Shown here in pieces: positions 8,265-16,937 of a stretch of DNA of 64,000 nt. A model generated the notes under the pieces. That model searched no databases. It was not told the DNA's origin and saw only the letters and a list, made by a program, of their open reading frames with translations. Each line of letters opens with the position of its first letter. The stretch's first letter is position 1. Source of the stretch: Syntrophopropionicum propionicicum_A (GTDB lineage: Bacteria > Bacillota > Desulfotomaculia > Desulfotomaculales > Pelotomaculaceae); NCBI RefSeq assembly GCF_048984525.1, contig NZ_JBMGJC010000001.1, forward strand, positions 62,001 through 126,000, read 5' to 3'. Position numbers and translations under genes: made by a program.

Positions 8265-8753
8265 GTGGTAGCATGTGCGAGCAATTGTGGTGGAGATGAA
8301 TTAACCAAAAAACTAGATAAGATTATTGATCCGTACAGAGGTAATCCCGGCGGATTAATCCAGGTGCTTACAAAGGCCCAGAATCTTGTAGGATATCTTC
8401 CCAAATGGGTCCAGGTACAAATAGCAGAAGGGTTGGGGGTATCTCTTCAGGAAGTTTACGGGGTTATTACTTTCTATGCGTTCTTCTCCCTGATTCCCAG
8501 GGGCAGGCATAAGATCAGCGTGTGTGCCGGTACAGCCTGCTACGTGAAGGGAACTAAAATGGTTACCAAAACTCTCAGAGATCTGCTGGATATTAAACCA
8601 GGCCAGACTACTCCCGACAGCCGGTTCACCCTTGAGATCGTGCGCTGTATCGGAGCATGCGGTCTTGCGCCGGCAATGATTATAGACGGCAAAGACGTCC
8701 ACGGCCGTCTTGAGCCAGAACTTATTCCCGCGGTGCTTGAGCAGTACGCATAG
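8265..8753 (+). CDS. hydC: NADH-dependent [FeFe] hydrogenase, NuoE-like subunit HydC
   Basis: A 162-residue thioredoxin-fold [2Fe-2S] protein of the NuoE family. The four cluster ligands are visible in CAGTAC and CIGAC (C-x4-C ... C-x3-C). It passes electrons between the flavoprotein HydB and the hydrogenase HydA. The start is GTG with GGGAGG 9 bases upstream. It lies first in a three-gene operon hydC-hydB-hydA, the composition of trimeric, often electron-bifurcating, cytoplasmic hydrogenases of syntrophs and acetogens. Confidence 0.93.
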   Translation: MVACASNCGGDELTKKLDKIIDPYRGNPGGLIQVLTKAQNLVGYLPKWVQVQIAEGLGVSLQEVYGVITFYAFFSLIPRGRHKISVCAGTACYVKGTKMVTKTLRDLLDIKPGQTTPDSRFTLEIVRCIGACGLAPAMIIDGKDVHGRLEPELIPAVLEQYA

Positions 8754-8867
8754 TAATAATGGAAATCCTACTTGATATCCCGTTTATTGAGTAATTCAAT
8801 CAGTTAATCTTTATGACCAGGGATATCTTCAGAATTGGCTGGAGGATTTAAACGGAGGTGTAATTAA

Positions 8868-10565
8868 GTGAAGTCTTTGGACGAACTGGCAAAGATAAAG
8901 GAAAGCAGGCGGGCAGCCCTTAAAATTCGCGAGGGAGTTCCGTCCGCAACTGAAAAAGCACACGTAATGATGTGCGGCGGCGCGGGATGCATATCTTCCA
9001 AGTGCCTGGATGTAGTAGACGCCATGAAGGAAGCCCTCAGCAAAAACGGTATCGCTGACCAGGTGCAGATCATTCTTACCGGCTGCATGGGCCCCTGTGA
9101 TATGGGCCCGGTTGCAATCGTGTATCCTGACGCAACCTTCTACCGCAGGCTGAAGCCTAAGGATGCCGAAGCGATTGTTGAGGAACACATCATGAAGGGG
9201 AACCTTGTACAGCGTCTCATGTACAGGTCACCCGGCGCGAAAGAACCTACTCCCAAGGTCGATGATATAGACCTGTTCGCAAAACAGAAAAAGATCGTGC
9301 TCCGCAACAACTTCTATATTGATCCCACATCGATTGAGGACTTTATTGCCAACGACGGGTATGCGGCCCTTGGTAAAGCTCTCACCCAAATGCAGCCCGC
9401 GGAAATTATCGAAGAGGTCAAAAAATCAGGCCTGCGCGGACGCGGCGGCGCTGGTTTCTCCACCGGCATGAAGTGGGGATTCACAGCATCTGCCAGCGGG
9501 TCACCAAAATATGTTGTCTGCAACGGTGACGAAGGCGACCCGGGCGCATTCATGGACAGGTCCGTCCTGGAAGGCGACCCGCACAGCGTCATTGAGGGTA
9601 TGGCCATCTGCGGCCGCGCTATCGGCGCCGAGCAGGGTTATGTATATGTAAGGGCGGAATATCCGCTGGCAATTGAAAGATTGGACTATGCTATCCAGAA
9701 AGCCCGTGAAAACGGACTGCTGGGTAAAGATATTTTAGGCAGCGGCTTCAACTTTGACATTGAGATCAGGATCGGCGCCGGCGCATTTGTGTGCGGCGAA
9801 GAAACCGCCCTGCTTACGTCCATCGAAGGCAAGCGCGGCGAGCCGAGGCCAAGGCCTCCGTTCCCGGCCAACGCCGGAGTTTGGGGCAAGCCGACCGTTC
9901 TTAACAACGTTGAAACATGGGCAAACATTCCGGAAATCATTCTTAAGGGCGCTGACGCTTATGCGGCCATCGGCACTGAGAAGAGCAAAGGCACCAAGGT
10001 ATTTGCCCTGGCCGGCAGAATTAACAACACCGGTATTATCGAAGTTCCGATGGGCACCACTTTAAGGGAAATCGTCTTTGAAATCGGCGGCGGCATCCCC
10101 AGAAAGAAAGCTTTTAAAGCCGTCCAAACCGGCGGTCCGTCCGGCGGCTGTATTCCTGCCGATTACCTGGACACTCCTGTCGATTATGACTCCCTCGGAG
10201 CCCTGGGCGCAATCATGGGTTCCGGCGGTATGATCGTCCTTGACGAAGACACCTGCATGGTTGACATCGCCAAGTTCTTCCTCGATTTCGTTGTTGACGA
10301 GTCCTGCGGCAAGTGCTCCCCCTGCCGGATCGGCACCAAGCGGATGTACGAAATTATTGACAACATCAGCAACGGCAAGGGCAAAGAAGGCGACATCGAG
10401 CTTCTGATCGAGCTTGCTACCACGATCAAAGCAACTGCGCTGTGCGGCCTCGGCCAGACTGCTCCCAACCCCGTTCTCAGCACAATAAGGTACTTCCGGA
10501 ACGAGTACGAGGAGCACATCAAGGACAAGAAGTGTGCATGCAACGTCTGCGAGTTTAAGGAATAA
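8868..10565 (+). CDS. hydB: NADH-dependent [FeFe] hydrogenase, NuoF-like flavoprotein subunit HydB
   Basis: A 565-residue protein. The N-terminal ~110 residues are a thioredoxin-like [2Fe-2S] domain (CGGAGC, CMGPC). Then comes NuoF: GRGGAGFSTGMKW for NADH, CNGDEGDPGAFMDRS for FMN, an SLBB region, and CGKCSPC plus a later CGLGQ for the N3-type [4Fe-4S] cluster. Many HydB proteins carry an extra C-terminal two-cluster ferredoxin domain. This one stops shortly after a CACNVC motif, so that domain is absent. It oxidises or reduces NAD(H) and exchanges electrons with HydA. The start is GTG after ACGGAGGTG. Confidence 0.94.
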   Translation: MKSLDELAKIKESRRAALKIREGVPSATEKAHVMMCGGAGCISSKCLDVVDAMKEALSKNGIADQVQIILTGCMGPCDMGPVAIVYPDATFYRRLKPKDAEAIVEEHIMKGNLVQRLMYRSPGAKEPTPKVDDIDLFAKQKKIVLRNNFYIDPTSIEDFIANDGYAALGKALTQMQPAEIIEEVKKSGLRGRGGAGFSTGMKWGFTASASGSPKYVVCNGDEGDPGAFMDRSVLEGDPHSVIEGMAICGRAIGAEQGYVYVRAEYPLAIERLDYAIQKARENGLLGKDILGSGFNFDIEIRIGAGAFVCGEETALLTSIEGKRGEPRPRPPFPANAGVWGKPTVLNNVETWANIPEIILKGADAYAAIGTEKSKGTKVFALAGRINNTGIIEVPMGTTLREIVFEIGGGIPRKKAFKAVQTGGPSGGCIPADYLDTPVDYDSLGALGAIMGSGGMIVLDEDTCMVDIAKFFLDFVVDESCGKCSPCRIGTKRMYEIIDNISNGKGKEGDIELLIELATTIKATALCGLGQTAPNPVLSTIRYFRNEYEEHIKDKKCACNVCEFKE

Positions 10566-10628
10566 AAGCCGCTCCCGCAGCTTTTTGAAAACGGTATGTA
10601 GAAAAATACGGGAGTTTGGAGGGAAAAA

Positions 10629-12356
10629 GTGAAAATGATAAATTTAACAATTGATAATCAGAAAGTAGCGGTTGAGCCAGGGACTTCGATTCTTGAAGCC
10701 GCTCAAAAAGTGGGAGCCAGGATCCCGACGCTTTGTTATTATAAAGACCTGAACGTAATTGGGGCCTGCCGTATCTGCATGGTAGAAGTGCAGGGGGCCA
10801 GGACCTTTATTCCGGCTTGCGTTGCTCCGGTTGCCGAGAACATGGTTGTTAAAACAAACACACCGGCAGTGATCAAGGCCCGCAAACTGATCCTTGAATT
10901 AATCCTTTCCGACCACCCGCAGGAATGCCTTACCTGCGCCCGTAACCAGAACTGCGAACTGCAGAAACTGGCGGAAGAGTTCGGTATTAAAGATGTTCGC
11001 TTTGACGGCGCCAAGACCGAGTACCCGATTGATGACTCCAGCCCGTCCATTCAAAGAGACCCGCGCAAGTGCGTGCTATGCCGCCGCTGTGTTTCAGTGT
11101 GCAGCAACGTTCAGACCGTGCAAGCTCTCTGCGCTGAAAACAGGGGCTTCGACACCCTGATCGCGCCTGCTTTCAACGAAAAGCTGGCCAACATGGAGTG
11201 CGTCAACTGCGGCCAGTGCTCACTGGTCTGCCCGACCGGAGCTATTGTTGAGAAGGATGAAACAGAAAAAGTCTGGGCCGCGCTGGCCGATCCCAAGAAG
11301 CACGTTGTCGTCCAGACTGCGCCTGCCACCAGGGTACAGCTTGGTGAAGCGGTTGGAGCGGAGCCGGGCAGCATCTTTACCGGGCAAATGGTTGCCGGTC
11401 TGCGCCGCCTTGGCTTTGACAAGGTGTTTGACACCGACTTTACAGCTGACCTGACCATCCTGGAAGAAGGCAATGAGCTGCTGCAGCGCGTGACCACCGG
11501 CGGCACCCTGCCTATGATCACCTCCTGCAGCCCCGGCTGGATTAAATTTATTGAACATTTCTACCCGGACTTGCTTGCTCACCTGTCCACCTGCAAGTCG
11601 CCGCAGCAGATGTTCGGCGCACTGGCAAAAACCTATTGGGCACAAAAGGCGGGCGTAGACCCGGCCGACGTTTATTGCGTATCAATCATGCCGTGCACAG
11701 CCAAGAAATATGAGTGCCAGCGGCCTGAGATGTTCAGCAGCGGTTACCAGGATGTAGACGTGGTCCTCTCTTCCCGCGAACTGGGACGAATGTTCAAGCA
11801 GGCCGGCCTTGACGCATCCAACCTGCCTGAAGAAGACTATGACGCTCCCCTTGGAATTTCCACCGGCGCAGGCGAAATCTTCGGCGCTTCCGGCGGTGTT
11901 ATGGAAGCTGCGCTGCGGACTGTATATGAGGTTGTTACCGGACAGACTCTCGAAAACATTGACTTCGAAGTATGCCGCGGCCTTACCGGCGTAAAAGAAG
12001 CCACCGTCCAGGTGGGCGACCTGCCGGTCAAAGTGGCCATCACCAACGGCCTGGGCAATGCCCGCAAGGTCCTGGACAAGATCCGCGCCGGCACAGCTGA
12101 CTACCACTTCATCGAAGTCATGTGCTGCCCCGGCGGCTGCATCGGCGGCGGCGGGTCACCAATTCCGACCAACACGGAAATCCGCCAGAAGAGGATCGAC
12201 GCCACTTATACCGAGGACGAGCGCATGGTGCTGCGCAAGTCCCATGAGAACCCGGCTGTCACAAAGCTCTACGAGGAGTTCCTCGAGAAGCCTCTTGGCC
12301 ACAAGTCCCACGAACTGCTGCACACCAAATACACCCCGAGAGGTGTGAACAAGTAA
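10629..12356 (+). CDS. hydA: [FeFe] hydrogenase catalytic subunit HydA
   Basis: A 575-residue cytoplasmic hydrogenase. Domains in order: [2Fe-2S] ferredoxin (Cys36, 47, 50, 64), His-Cys [4Fe-4S] motif (HPQECLTCARNQNC), two [4Fe-4S] motifs (CVLCRRCVSVC, CVNCGQCSLVCP), then the H-cluster domain with TSCSPGW (Cys300), MPCTAKKYEC (Cys356) and MCCPGGCIGGG (Cys500 and Cys504). It reduces protons or oxidises H2. The start is GTG at 10629 with GGAGGG just upstream; an ATG two codons later is also possible. A 13-bp terminator follows, so hydCBA ends here. Maturases HydEFG are not in the window. Confidence 0.96.
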   Translation: MKMINLTIDNQKVAVEPGTSILEAAQKVGARIPTLCYYKDLNVIGACRICMVEVQGARTFIPACVAPVAENMVVKTNTPAVIKARKLILELILSDHPQECLTCARNQNCELQKLAEEFGIKDVRFDGAKTEYPIDDSSPSIQRDPRKCVLCRRCVSVCSNVQTVQALCAENRGFDTLIAPAFNEKLANMECVNCGQCSLVCPTGAIVEKDETEKVWAALADPKKHVVVQTAPATRVQLGEAVGAEPGSIFTGQMVAGLRRLGFDKVFDTDFTADLTILEEGNELLQRVTTGGTLPMITSCSPGWIKFIEHFYPDLLAHLSTCKSPQQMFGALAKTYWAQKAGVDPADVYCVSIMPCTAKKYECQRPEMFSSGYQDVDVVLSSRELGRMFKQAGLDASNLPEEDYDAPLGISTGAGEIFGASGGVMEAALRTVYEVVTGQTLENIDFEVCRGLTGVKEATVQVGDLPVKVAITNGLGNARKVLDKIRAGTADYHFIEVMCCPGGCIGGGGSPIPTNTEIRQKRIDATYTEDERMVLRKSHENPAVTKLYEEFLEKPLGHKSHELLHTKYTPRGVNK

Positions 12357-12369
12357 TAACTTATTAATT

Positions 12370-12408
12370 AAGGTCCCTTTCCATAACTGGAAAGGGACCT
12401 TAATATTT
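12370..12408 (+). terminator. Terminator of the hydCBA operon
   Basis: A perfect 13-bp stem, AAGGTCCCTTTCC (12370-12382) with GGAAAGGGACCTT (12389-12401), a 6-base loop, followed by an AT-rich tail with a T run. Confidence 0.9.
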
Positions 12409-12548
12409 TTATGTACCCTGTACCCAGGAGGCAATTAAAGGACCATGCAATTCTCGCTTCCCACGTTTCATTTCACACCTGCCATTTGACAGCCCATTAA
12501 CCAGGTGTTATAAAAAATATGGAAATCAAATCAAGGGAGATGAGGGCC

Positions 12549-12956
12549 TTGAGCGTAAAAATATTCACAATAGAGGTGCAGACGCGGCAGAGAAGCCATT
12601 TTGTCGACATTACACCCGAAGTGGAGCGCATAGTGTCGCAGAGCGGCGTTAAGGAGGGCACAGCACGGATCTTTACCCTGCATACCACCGCCGGGCTGAC
12701 TATCAACGAGAACGCCGACCCGGCCGTGACTGAGGACATACTGATGGAATTGAACAAGATTGTGCCTTTAAACGACGGGTACAGGCATATGGAAGGCAAT
12801 TCGGCGGCGCACATTAAATCCTCGCTTTTTGGCGTATCCCTGTCGGTATTTATCACCGGCGGCAGGCTTGTCCTGGGCACCTGGCAGAGCCTTTACTTCT
12901 GCGAGTTCGACGGGCCCCGGCAGAGGAAAGTCCTCATAAAAGTTATAGAAGAATAA
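12549..12956 (+). CDS. YjbQ/UPF0047 family protein
   Basis: A 135-residue protein of the YjbQ (UPF0047) family, recognised by FVDITPEVERIV, FTLHTTAGLTINENAD, HMEGNSAAHIKSSLFG and GTWQSLYFCEFDGPR. Conserved His, Asn and Glu residues form a metal-binding pocket, and some members have weak thiamine-phosphate synthase activity; the physiological role is unsettled. The start is placed at TTG 12549 because GGGAG lies 9 bases before it. An in-frame ATG 30 bases upstream would also read but has no ribosome site. Confidence 0.85.
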   Translation: MSVKIFTIEVQTRQRSHFVDITPEVERIVSQSGVKEGTARIFTLHTTAGLTINENADPAVTEDILMELNKIVPLNDGYRHMEGNSAAHIKSSLFGVSLSVFITGGRLVLGTWQSLYFCEFDGPRQRKVLIKVIEE

Positions 12957-13079
12957 AATAAATTTTAAAAGTGGTGATTCGATAAATATTTACAAAAAGT
13001 TAATCCCCCTGTAAGATAAATTTAATATGAATATACTAAAATATTTATGTGATAGTTTTTGAGAGGGGAGGTAGATGCA

Positions 13080-13418
13080 GTGTCGCACTGGATGGTAAGA
13101 TGGATAATCAATGTAATTGTGATCATTGTTGCAGCTTATATAATTCCAGGGTTTGATGTTACAATTATAGGTGCGATAGTGGGTTCCATTCTTCTGGGCC
13201 TGGTGAACGCCACGATCCGCCCGGTTATTCTTCTGGTTACCCTTCCACTTAACATTATGACGCTGGGCCTGTTTACCCTGGTCGTAAACGGCTTAATGTT
13301 GTGGCTGGTCAGTTCTATCATAAAAGGCTTTACTGTCCAGGGCTTTGGCGCCGCTTTCCTGGGAGCCCTGCTTATAACAGTCATCAGTTCTGTGATTAGC
13401 TTTCTGGTGAAAGATTAA
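13080..13418 (+). CDS. Small membrane protein, phage-holin-4 superfamily
   Basis: A 112-residue, very hydrophobic protein with about four membrane helices, resembling the Phage_holin_4_2 family found widely in non-phage bacterial genomes. Typical family features are IPGF near residue 28, the Gly-rich VGSILLGLVNATIRPVI segment and TLPLNIMTLGLFTLVVNG. The function of chromosomal members is unknown and there is no prophage nearby. The GTG start was chosen because GGGGAGG precedes it by 8 bases; earlier TTG and later ATG codons are in frame. A strong terminator follows. Confidence 0.8.
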   Translation: MSHWMVRWIINVIVIIVAAYIIPGFDVTIIGAIVGSILLGLVNATIRPVILLVTLPLNIMTLGLFTLVVNGLMLWLVSSIIKGFTVQGFGAAFLGALLITVISSVISFLVKD

Positions 13419-13454
13419 ACTGTTCTTCAATAAAAAATAACATTGTTTTATTTA

Positions 13455-13498
13455 AAAAACCTTTTCCTGCCGGAATCACCGGACAGAAAAAGGTTTTG
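13455..13498. terminator. Bidirectional terminator between convergent genes
   Basis: An inverted repeat AAAACCTTTTCCTG-CCGG / CCGG-ACAGAAAAAGGTTTT with A-rich and T-rich flanks. It lies between the holin-like gene on the plus strand and the PFL gene on the minus strand, and can serve both. Confidence 0.8.
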
Positions 13499-13512
13499 TT
13501 ATTACAGGTTTG

Positions 13513-14871
13513 CTAGTTGGTAAGGCTGCTGATTGGGGCGGGAATGCGTCCTCCCCGGCGGACAAACGCCGCCGATGAAAACGGTTTCACCGGGATTACG
13601 GGCGCCCTGCCCAGGAGGCCGCCGTATTCCACGTAATCGCCGACTTTTTTGTTTATGGCCGGGATCAAGCGCACAGCGGTTGTCTTTTTATTTATAACGC
13701 CAATCGCAGCCTCGTCTGCAATAATTGCCGCAATGGTCTCGGCGGAGGTGTCACCCGGTACCGCGATCATATCCAGGCCCACCGAGCAAACGCAGGTCAT
13801 GGCCTCCAGTTTATCAAGGGTTAACGACCCGGCTTCTATCGCCTTGATCATGCCGGCGTCCTCGCTGACTGGAATAAAGGCGCCTGAAAGGCCTCCCACG
13901 TAAGATGAAGCCATAGCCCCGCCTTTTTTCACGGCGTCGTTCAGGAGCGCCAGCGCGGCCGTGGTCCCGTGCGTCCCACAGCGTTCCAGTCCCATCGACT
14001 CCAGTATCTCAGCCACACTGTCTCCGATGGCCGGGGTCGGGGCCAGCGACAAATCAACAATGCCGAAAGGGATACCCAGCTTGCTGGCCGCGGTGCGTCC
14101 GACGAGCTCTCCCATCCGGGTAATCTTGAAAGCAGTTTTTTTGATGGTCTCGGCCAGCAGGCCGAAGTCCCCGTCTCCCACTGTCTCAACTGCTTTTTTT
14201 ACCACGCCGGGGCCGCTCACCCCCACATTAATAACGCATTCAGGCTCACCTATCCCGTGAAAAGCTCCTGCCATGAAAGGATTATCTTCGGGCACATTGG
14301 CGAATACCACCAGTTTGGCGCAGCCAAGTCCGTCTTTGTCAGCCGTAAGTTCCGCTGTCTTTTTTACAGCCTGTCCCATCCTGTACACGGCGTCCATGTT
14401 TATACCAGCTTTGGTTGTTGCCACGTTGACTGATGAGCAAACCCGTCCGGTCTCGGCCAGCGCCTCCGGGATGCTGTCGATCAGCTTGTGGTCGGCGTTG
14501 GTAAAACCCTTGTGCACCAGGGCTGAAAAGCCGCCGATGAAATTAACCCCGACCGCCTCCGCCGCCTTGTCAAGGGTCATGGCAAAGCCGGTAAAGTTAT
14601 CTGTAAGGCTGCTTTCCGCCACAACAGCTATCGGCGTCACAGATATCCTTTTATTCACAATAGGGAGGCCGTATTCTCTTTCGATGTTTTCGCCTGTTTC
14701 GACCAGATTGCCCGCCAGCCTGCAAATTTTGTCGTAAATTTTTTGCCTGGCCGCGCGAGGGTCCGGGTCGGAGCAGTCCCGCAGGCTGATGCCCATGGTA
14801 ATAGTGCGGATGTCCAGGTTCTCCTCCTGGACCATATTAATTGTTTCGATGATTTCCTGCAAAGTGAGCAT
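13513..14871 (-). CDS. PFL/UPF0210 (DUF711) family protein
   Basis: A 452-residue protein of the UPF0210/DUF711 family, with TITMGISLRDCSDPD near the start and the Gly-rich GVSGPGVVKKAVE and GDFGLLAETIKKTAFKITRMGELVG segments. The family has a glycyl-radical-enzyme-like (PFL) fold but lacks the radical Gly motif; its function is unknown. It is nearly always preceded by a small ACT-domain protein, as here 16 bases upstream, so the two probably act together and may sense a small ligand. Confidence 0.9.
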   Translation of the reverse strand: MLTLQEIIETINMVQEENLDIRTITMGISLRDCSDPDPRAARQKIYDKICRLAGNLVETGENIEREYGLPIVNKRISVTPIAVVAESSLTDNFTGFAMTLDKAAEAVGVNFIGGFSALVHKGFTNADHKLIDSIPEALAETGRVCSSVNVATTKAGINMDAVYRMGQAVKKTAELTADKDGLGCAKLVVFANVPEDNPFMAGAFHGIGEPECVINVGVSGPGVVKKAVETVGDGDFGLLAETIKKTAFKITRMGELVGRTAASKLGIPFGIVDLSLAPTPAIGDSVAEILESMGLERCGTHGTTAALALLNDAVKKGGAMASSYVGGLSGAFIPVSEDAGMIKAIEAGSLTLDKLEAMTCVCSVGLDMIAVPGDTSAETIAAIIADEAAIGVINKKTTAVRLIPAINKKVGDYVEYGGLLGRAPVIPVKPFSSAAFVRRGGRIPAPISSLTN

Positions 14872-14887
14872 AAAAAAAACCTCCCGG

Positions 14888-15193
14888 TTATATCCTGTGC
14901 ATGAAACTGAACACGTCTTCGTGCTGGGCGTCTATCCTGACGCCGATTTCCCGGCCTTTCTCAGCAAGTTTGTCCTTGAGGTCAATCATGTCTTTGGTGC
15001 TTTCGCTCATATCCGCCACCATTACCATCACCAGGTATTCCTGGAGGATGGTCTGGCTTATATCGAGTATGTTAATTTTGTTGGAAGCGAGCACCTGTGC
15101 CACACCGGCAATAATACCGACCTTGTCCGGGCCAATAACGGTAACGATGATCCTGTTGCCTTTAGGATCTTCCTTTTTTATTTTTGAAAGCAT
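14888..15193 (-). CDS. ACT domain protein (UPF0237)
   Basis: A 101-residue protein that is essentially one ACT domain (IIVTVIGPDKVGIIAGVAQVLA and NILDISQTILQEYLVMVMV) with an N-terminal lysine-rich extension. ACT domains bind amino acids or similar small molecules. It forms a two-gene operon with the PFL-family protein, a pair conserved across many Firmicutes and Archaea. The ATG start is preceded by AAGGGGGA with suitable spacing. Confidence 0.9.
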   Translation of the reverse strand: MLSKIKKEDPKGNRIIVTVIGPDKVGIIAGVAQVLASNKINILDISQTILQEYLVMVMVADMSESTKDMIDLKDKLAEKGREIGVRIDAQHEDVFSFMHRI

Positions 15194-15392
15194 GGGCGGC
15201 TGTCCCCCTTGTAAAAAAATTAAAGCTGTCTCGCAGCTTCACGTTTCCAAAAAGATTTACTCATGGGTCCAAAGGAAGTTAACATGAAATAATATTAACT
15301 TTGAGACAGGGAAATGTCAAACCTTTTTGACGGCTTTTAATCTATAAAAAACTGAAGGCGGGAGGGGCTCATACCGGTTGAATTATATTCTA

Positions 15393-16361
15393 TCAGGGCT
15401 GGTAATAGCGCATTTTAAAGTTGTCAAAATCCCAGCTTGCAAAGAAGCTTTCAGCTGCGTTCACGCCTGATATGAAAAGGTCTTCCTTTTGTTTTTCAAT
15501 AATGTCAAAGTCGGTCGTTTTGATCCCCATCGAGGTGATAGGAATGGTGCGGACCATACTCCTGGGGTCCAGCTCATAAAGCCTGTCGTGCGCTTCCAGC
15601 ATGGTCGTAAGCGTAGCCTTGAACAGGTCAAAGGGATTGTAGATACGCATGGGATTTACACTGTCCGGTTCTATAATCTTGAAGCCGAAAGTAGGCCAGG
15701 GCGGCGTGTCATCCCCGTCAAATATCCAGACCGGGAAGTTGCTTAAAACCCCTCCGTCTATGATGTAACTGTATTTTTTGTTTTTTTTGTTTTCGAAATA
15801 TGGCAGGGTGTACGGCTCGTAAAAAAACGGCAGGTTTGCGCTCATCCTCACTGCTGAGGCAACGTCAAGGTCGTCCGGTTTGATATTGTAATCTTTAATA
15901 TCGTGGGGCAGCCTCAGCAGCCTGCCCCTGGATACATCAGTCGCAATAACAACAAGTTTGTAACGGCATTTGCTGTCGTTTTCAAATTCTTTCAATACAA
16001 GGTTCTTAAAAGTATGAATACCTTTCGCGGCCAGGATTTTTCTGACCCAATTTTCCAGGAAACCGCCTTTGTACAGGCCGTTTTTAAACCAGAGCCTGAG
16101 GGCCGGTCCTAAATAAGGTATTTGTCCGATCCAGTCTTTGTCCCTGAACTTTTTAAAATCAAGGCTCCACACCAGTTCCTTGATTTCCAAGGCGGTATAG
16201 CCTGCGGCAACAAAAGAAGCAATAATAGCCCCGGCGGATGTGCCGGCAACATTAACCCAGTTATAGCCCCTTTTCTCAGCCTCATAGAGGGCGCCAAGCA
16301 TGGCAAAGGCTTTTACACCGCCCCCTTCGAATATACCATCAGCGAGCATTGTCAATTTCAA
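15393..16361 (-). CDS. Patatin-like phospholipase
   Basis: A 322-residue patatin-family lipid acyl hydrolase. The oxyanion loop is FEGGGVKAFAMLGAL, the nucleophile elbow is GTSAG (Ser about residue 43), and the catalytic Asp is in DGGVLSNFPVW, so the Ser-Asp dyad is complete. There is no signal peptide, so it is probably cytosolic and acts on membrane lipid acyl esters. Three start codons compete: TTG 16361, TTG 16355 (best spaced from GGGGGTG) and ATG 16349. The longest is given. Confidence 0.85.
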   Translation of the reverse strand: MKLTMLADGIFEGGGVKAFAMLGALYEAEKRGYNWVNVAGTSAGAIIASFVAAGYTALEIKELVWSLDFKKFRDKDWIGQIPYLGPALRLWFKNGLYKGGFLENWVRKILAAKGIHTFKNLVLKEFENDSKCRYKLVVIATDVSRGRLLRLPHDIKDYNIKPDDLDVASAVRMSANLPFFYEPYTLPYFENKKNKKYSYIIDGGVLSNFPVWIFDGDDTPPWPTFGFKIIEPDSVNPMRIYNPFDLFKATLTTMLEAHDRLYELDPRSMVRTIPITSMGIKTTDFDIIEKQKEDLFISGVNAAESFFASWDFDNFKMRYYQP

Positions 16362-16409
16362 TCACCCCCGGATATAAAATATTGGGGGGGATTTTAAAAC
16401 GTTACAGTC

Positions 16410-16447
16410 AAAAAGAACCAGCCAAATTTTTTCGGCTGGTCCTTTTT
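16410..16447. terminator. Bidirectional terminator between patatin and DUF1540 genes
   Basis: Inverted repeat AGAACCAGCC (about 16414-16423) with GGCTGGTCCT (16434-16443), with one mismatch in the outer stem, flanked by an A run on the left and a T run on the right. On the minus strand it ends transcription of the small DUF1540 gene. Confidence 0.8.
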
Positions 16448-16448
16448 G

Positions 16449-16595
16449 TCACTTTTTCTTAAAAGTTTCACACTTGGTTTGATCCGACTTTACTGCCTGT
16501 TCAATGTGATTGCGTGTGACTTCAATCATCGGGGCGCTGCACAGTACATCTTTATTGAAATTACATTCTGTAACAGTGCACTTTATTTGCGGCAT
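16449..16595 (-). CDS. DUF1540 small Cys-rich protein
   Basis: A 48-residue gene read on the minus strand. It begins MPQIKCTVTEC after a strong AAGGAGGTGG site and ends shortly before a terminator. Four Cys (6, 11, 19, 42) fit the DUF1540 pattern, with C-x4-C-x7-C near the N-terminus and a late KCETF; a small metal-binding fold is likely. DUF1540 proteins are common in spore-forming Clostridia and their function is unknown. The protein can be read completely with no ambiguity. Confidence 0.85.
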   Translation of the reverse strand: MPQIKCTVTECNFNKDVLCSAPMIEVTRNHIEQAVKSDQTKCETFKKK

Positions 16596-16689
16596 CTGCA
16601 CCACCTCCTTAGTATTTCAAAAAGTTTTAAGCGACTAATAGAGTTCTACAATTCTAATAAAAATATTCCAGCTATTATTAAAAACGATG

Positions 16690-16718
16690 TTGACAGAACA
16701 CCAGTTCGCTGATAGTAT
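16690..16718 (+). promoter_or_regulatory. Sigma-A-type promoter upstream of the 60-residue membrane protein
   Basis: Consensus TTGACA at 16690-16695, a 17-base spacer, then TAGTAT at 16713-16718. It lies about 36 bases before the ATG at 16755 and points at that gene, supporting it as a real transcription unit. Confidence 0.6.
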
Positions 16719-16754
16719 ATAAGCAAACATATGTACGAGCGGGGAGGGTTAACC

Positions 16755-16937
16755 ATGGAAAGAACATGGAACGAAGATGATAGCTTCATGAAGACAGGGA
16801 CTGGGTGTTGCAATATCGTTGATTATATTCTTAGTTGGCTGGAAAGTGATGACACTGAGTTTGAAGTGGTCTTTGGCTACAGTATCTGCCTGGCTGCGGT
16901 AACCTATTTTATTGCCCGGTTGTTTGTGTCCTGGTAG
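16755..16937 (+). CDS. Small single-pass membrane protein, unknown
   Basis: A 60-residue protein with a strong ribosome site (GGGGAGG, 7 bases before ATG) and a good promoter. The N-terminal half is polar and acidic (TWNEDDSFMKTGTG, a CC pair, WLESDDTEFE) and residues about 38-60 form one hydrophobic helix (GYSICLAAVTYFIARLF). It is not recognised as a known family. Its last 29 bases overlap the 3' end of the convergent gene on the minus strand. Confidence 0.65.
   Translation: MERTWNEDDSFMKTGTGCCNIVDYILSWLESDDTEFEVVFGYSICLAAVTYFIARLFVSW

Noticed and set aside
13059..13079. Upstream TTG start for the holin-like gene
   Set aside because: It would place the GGGGAGG ribosome site inside the coding sequence.
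13059..13418. Prophage remnant suggested by the holin-like protein
   Set aside because: No other phage gene nearby; this holin-like family is common in bacterial chromosomes.
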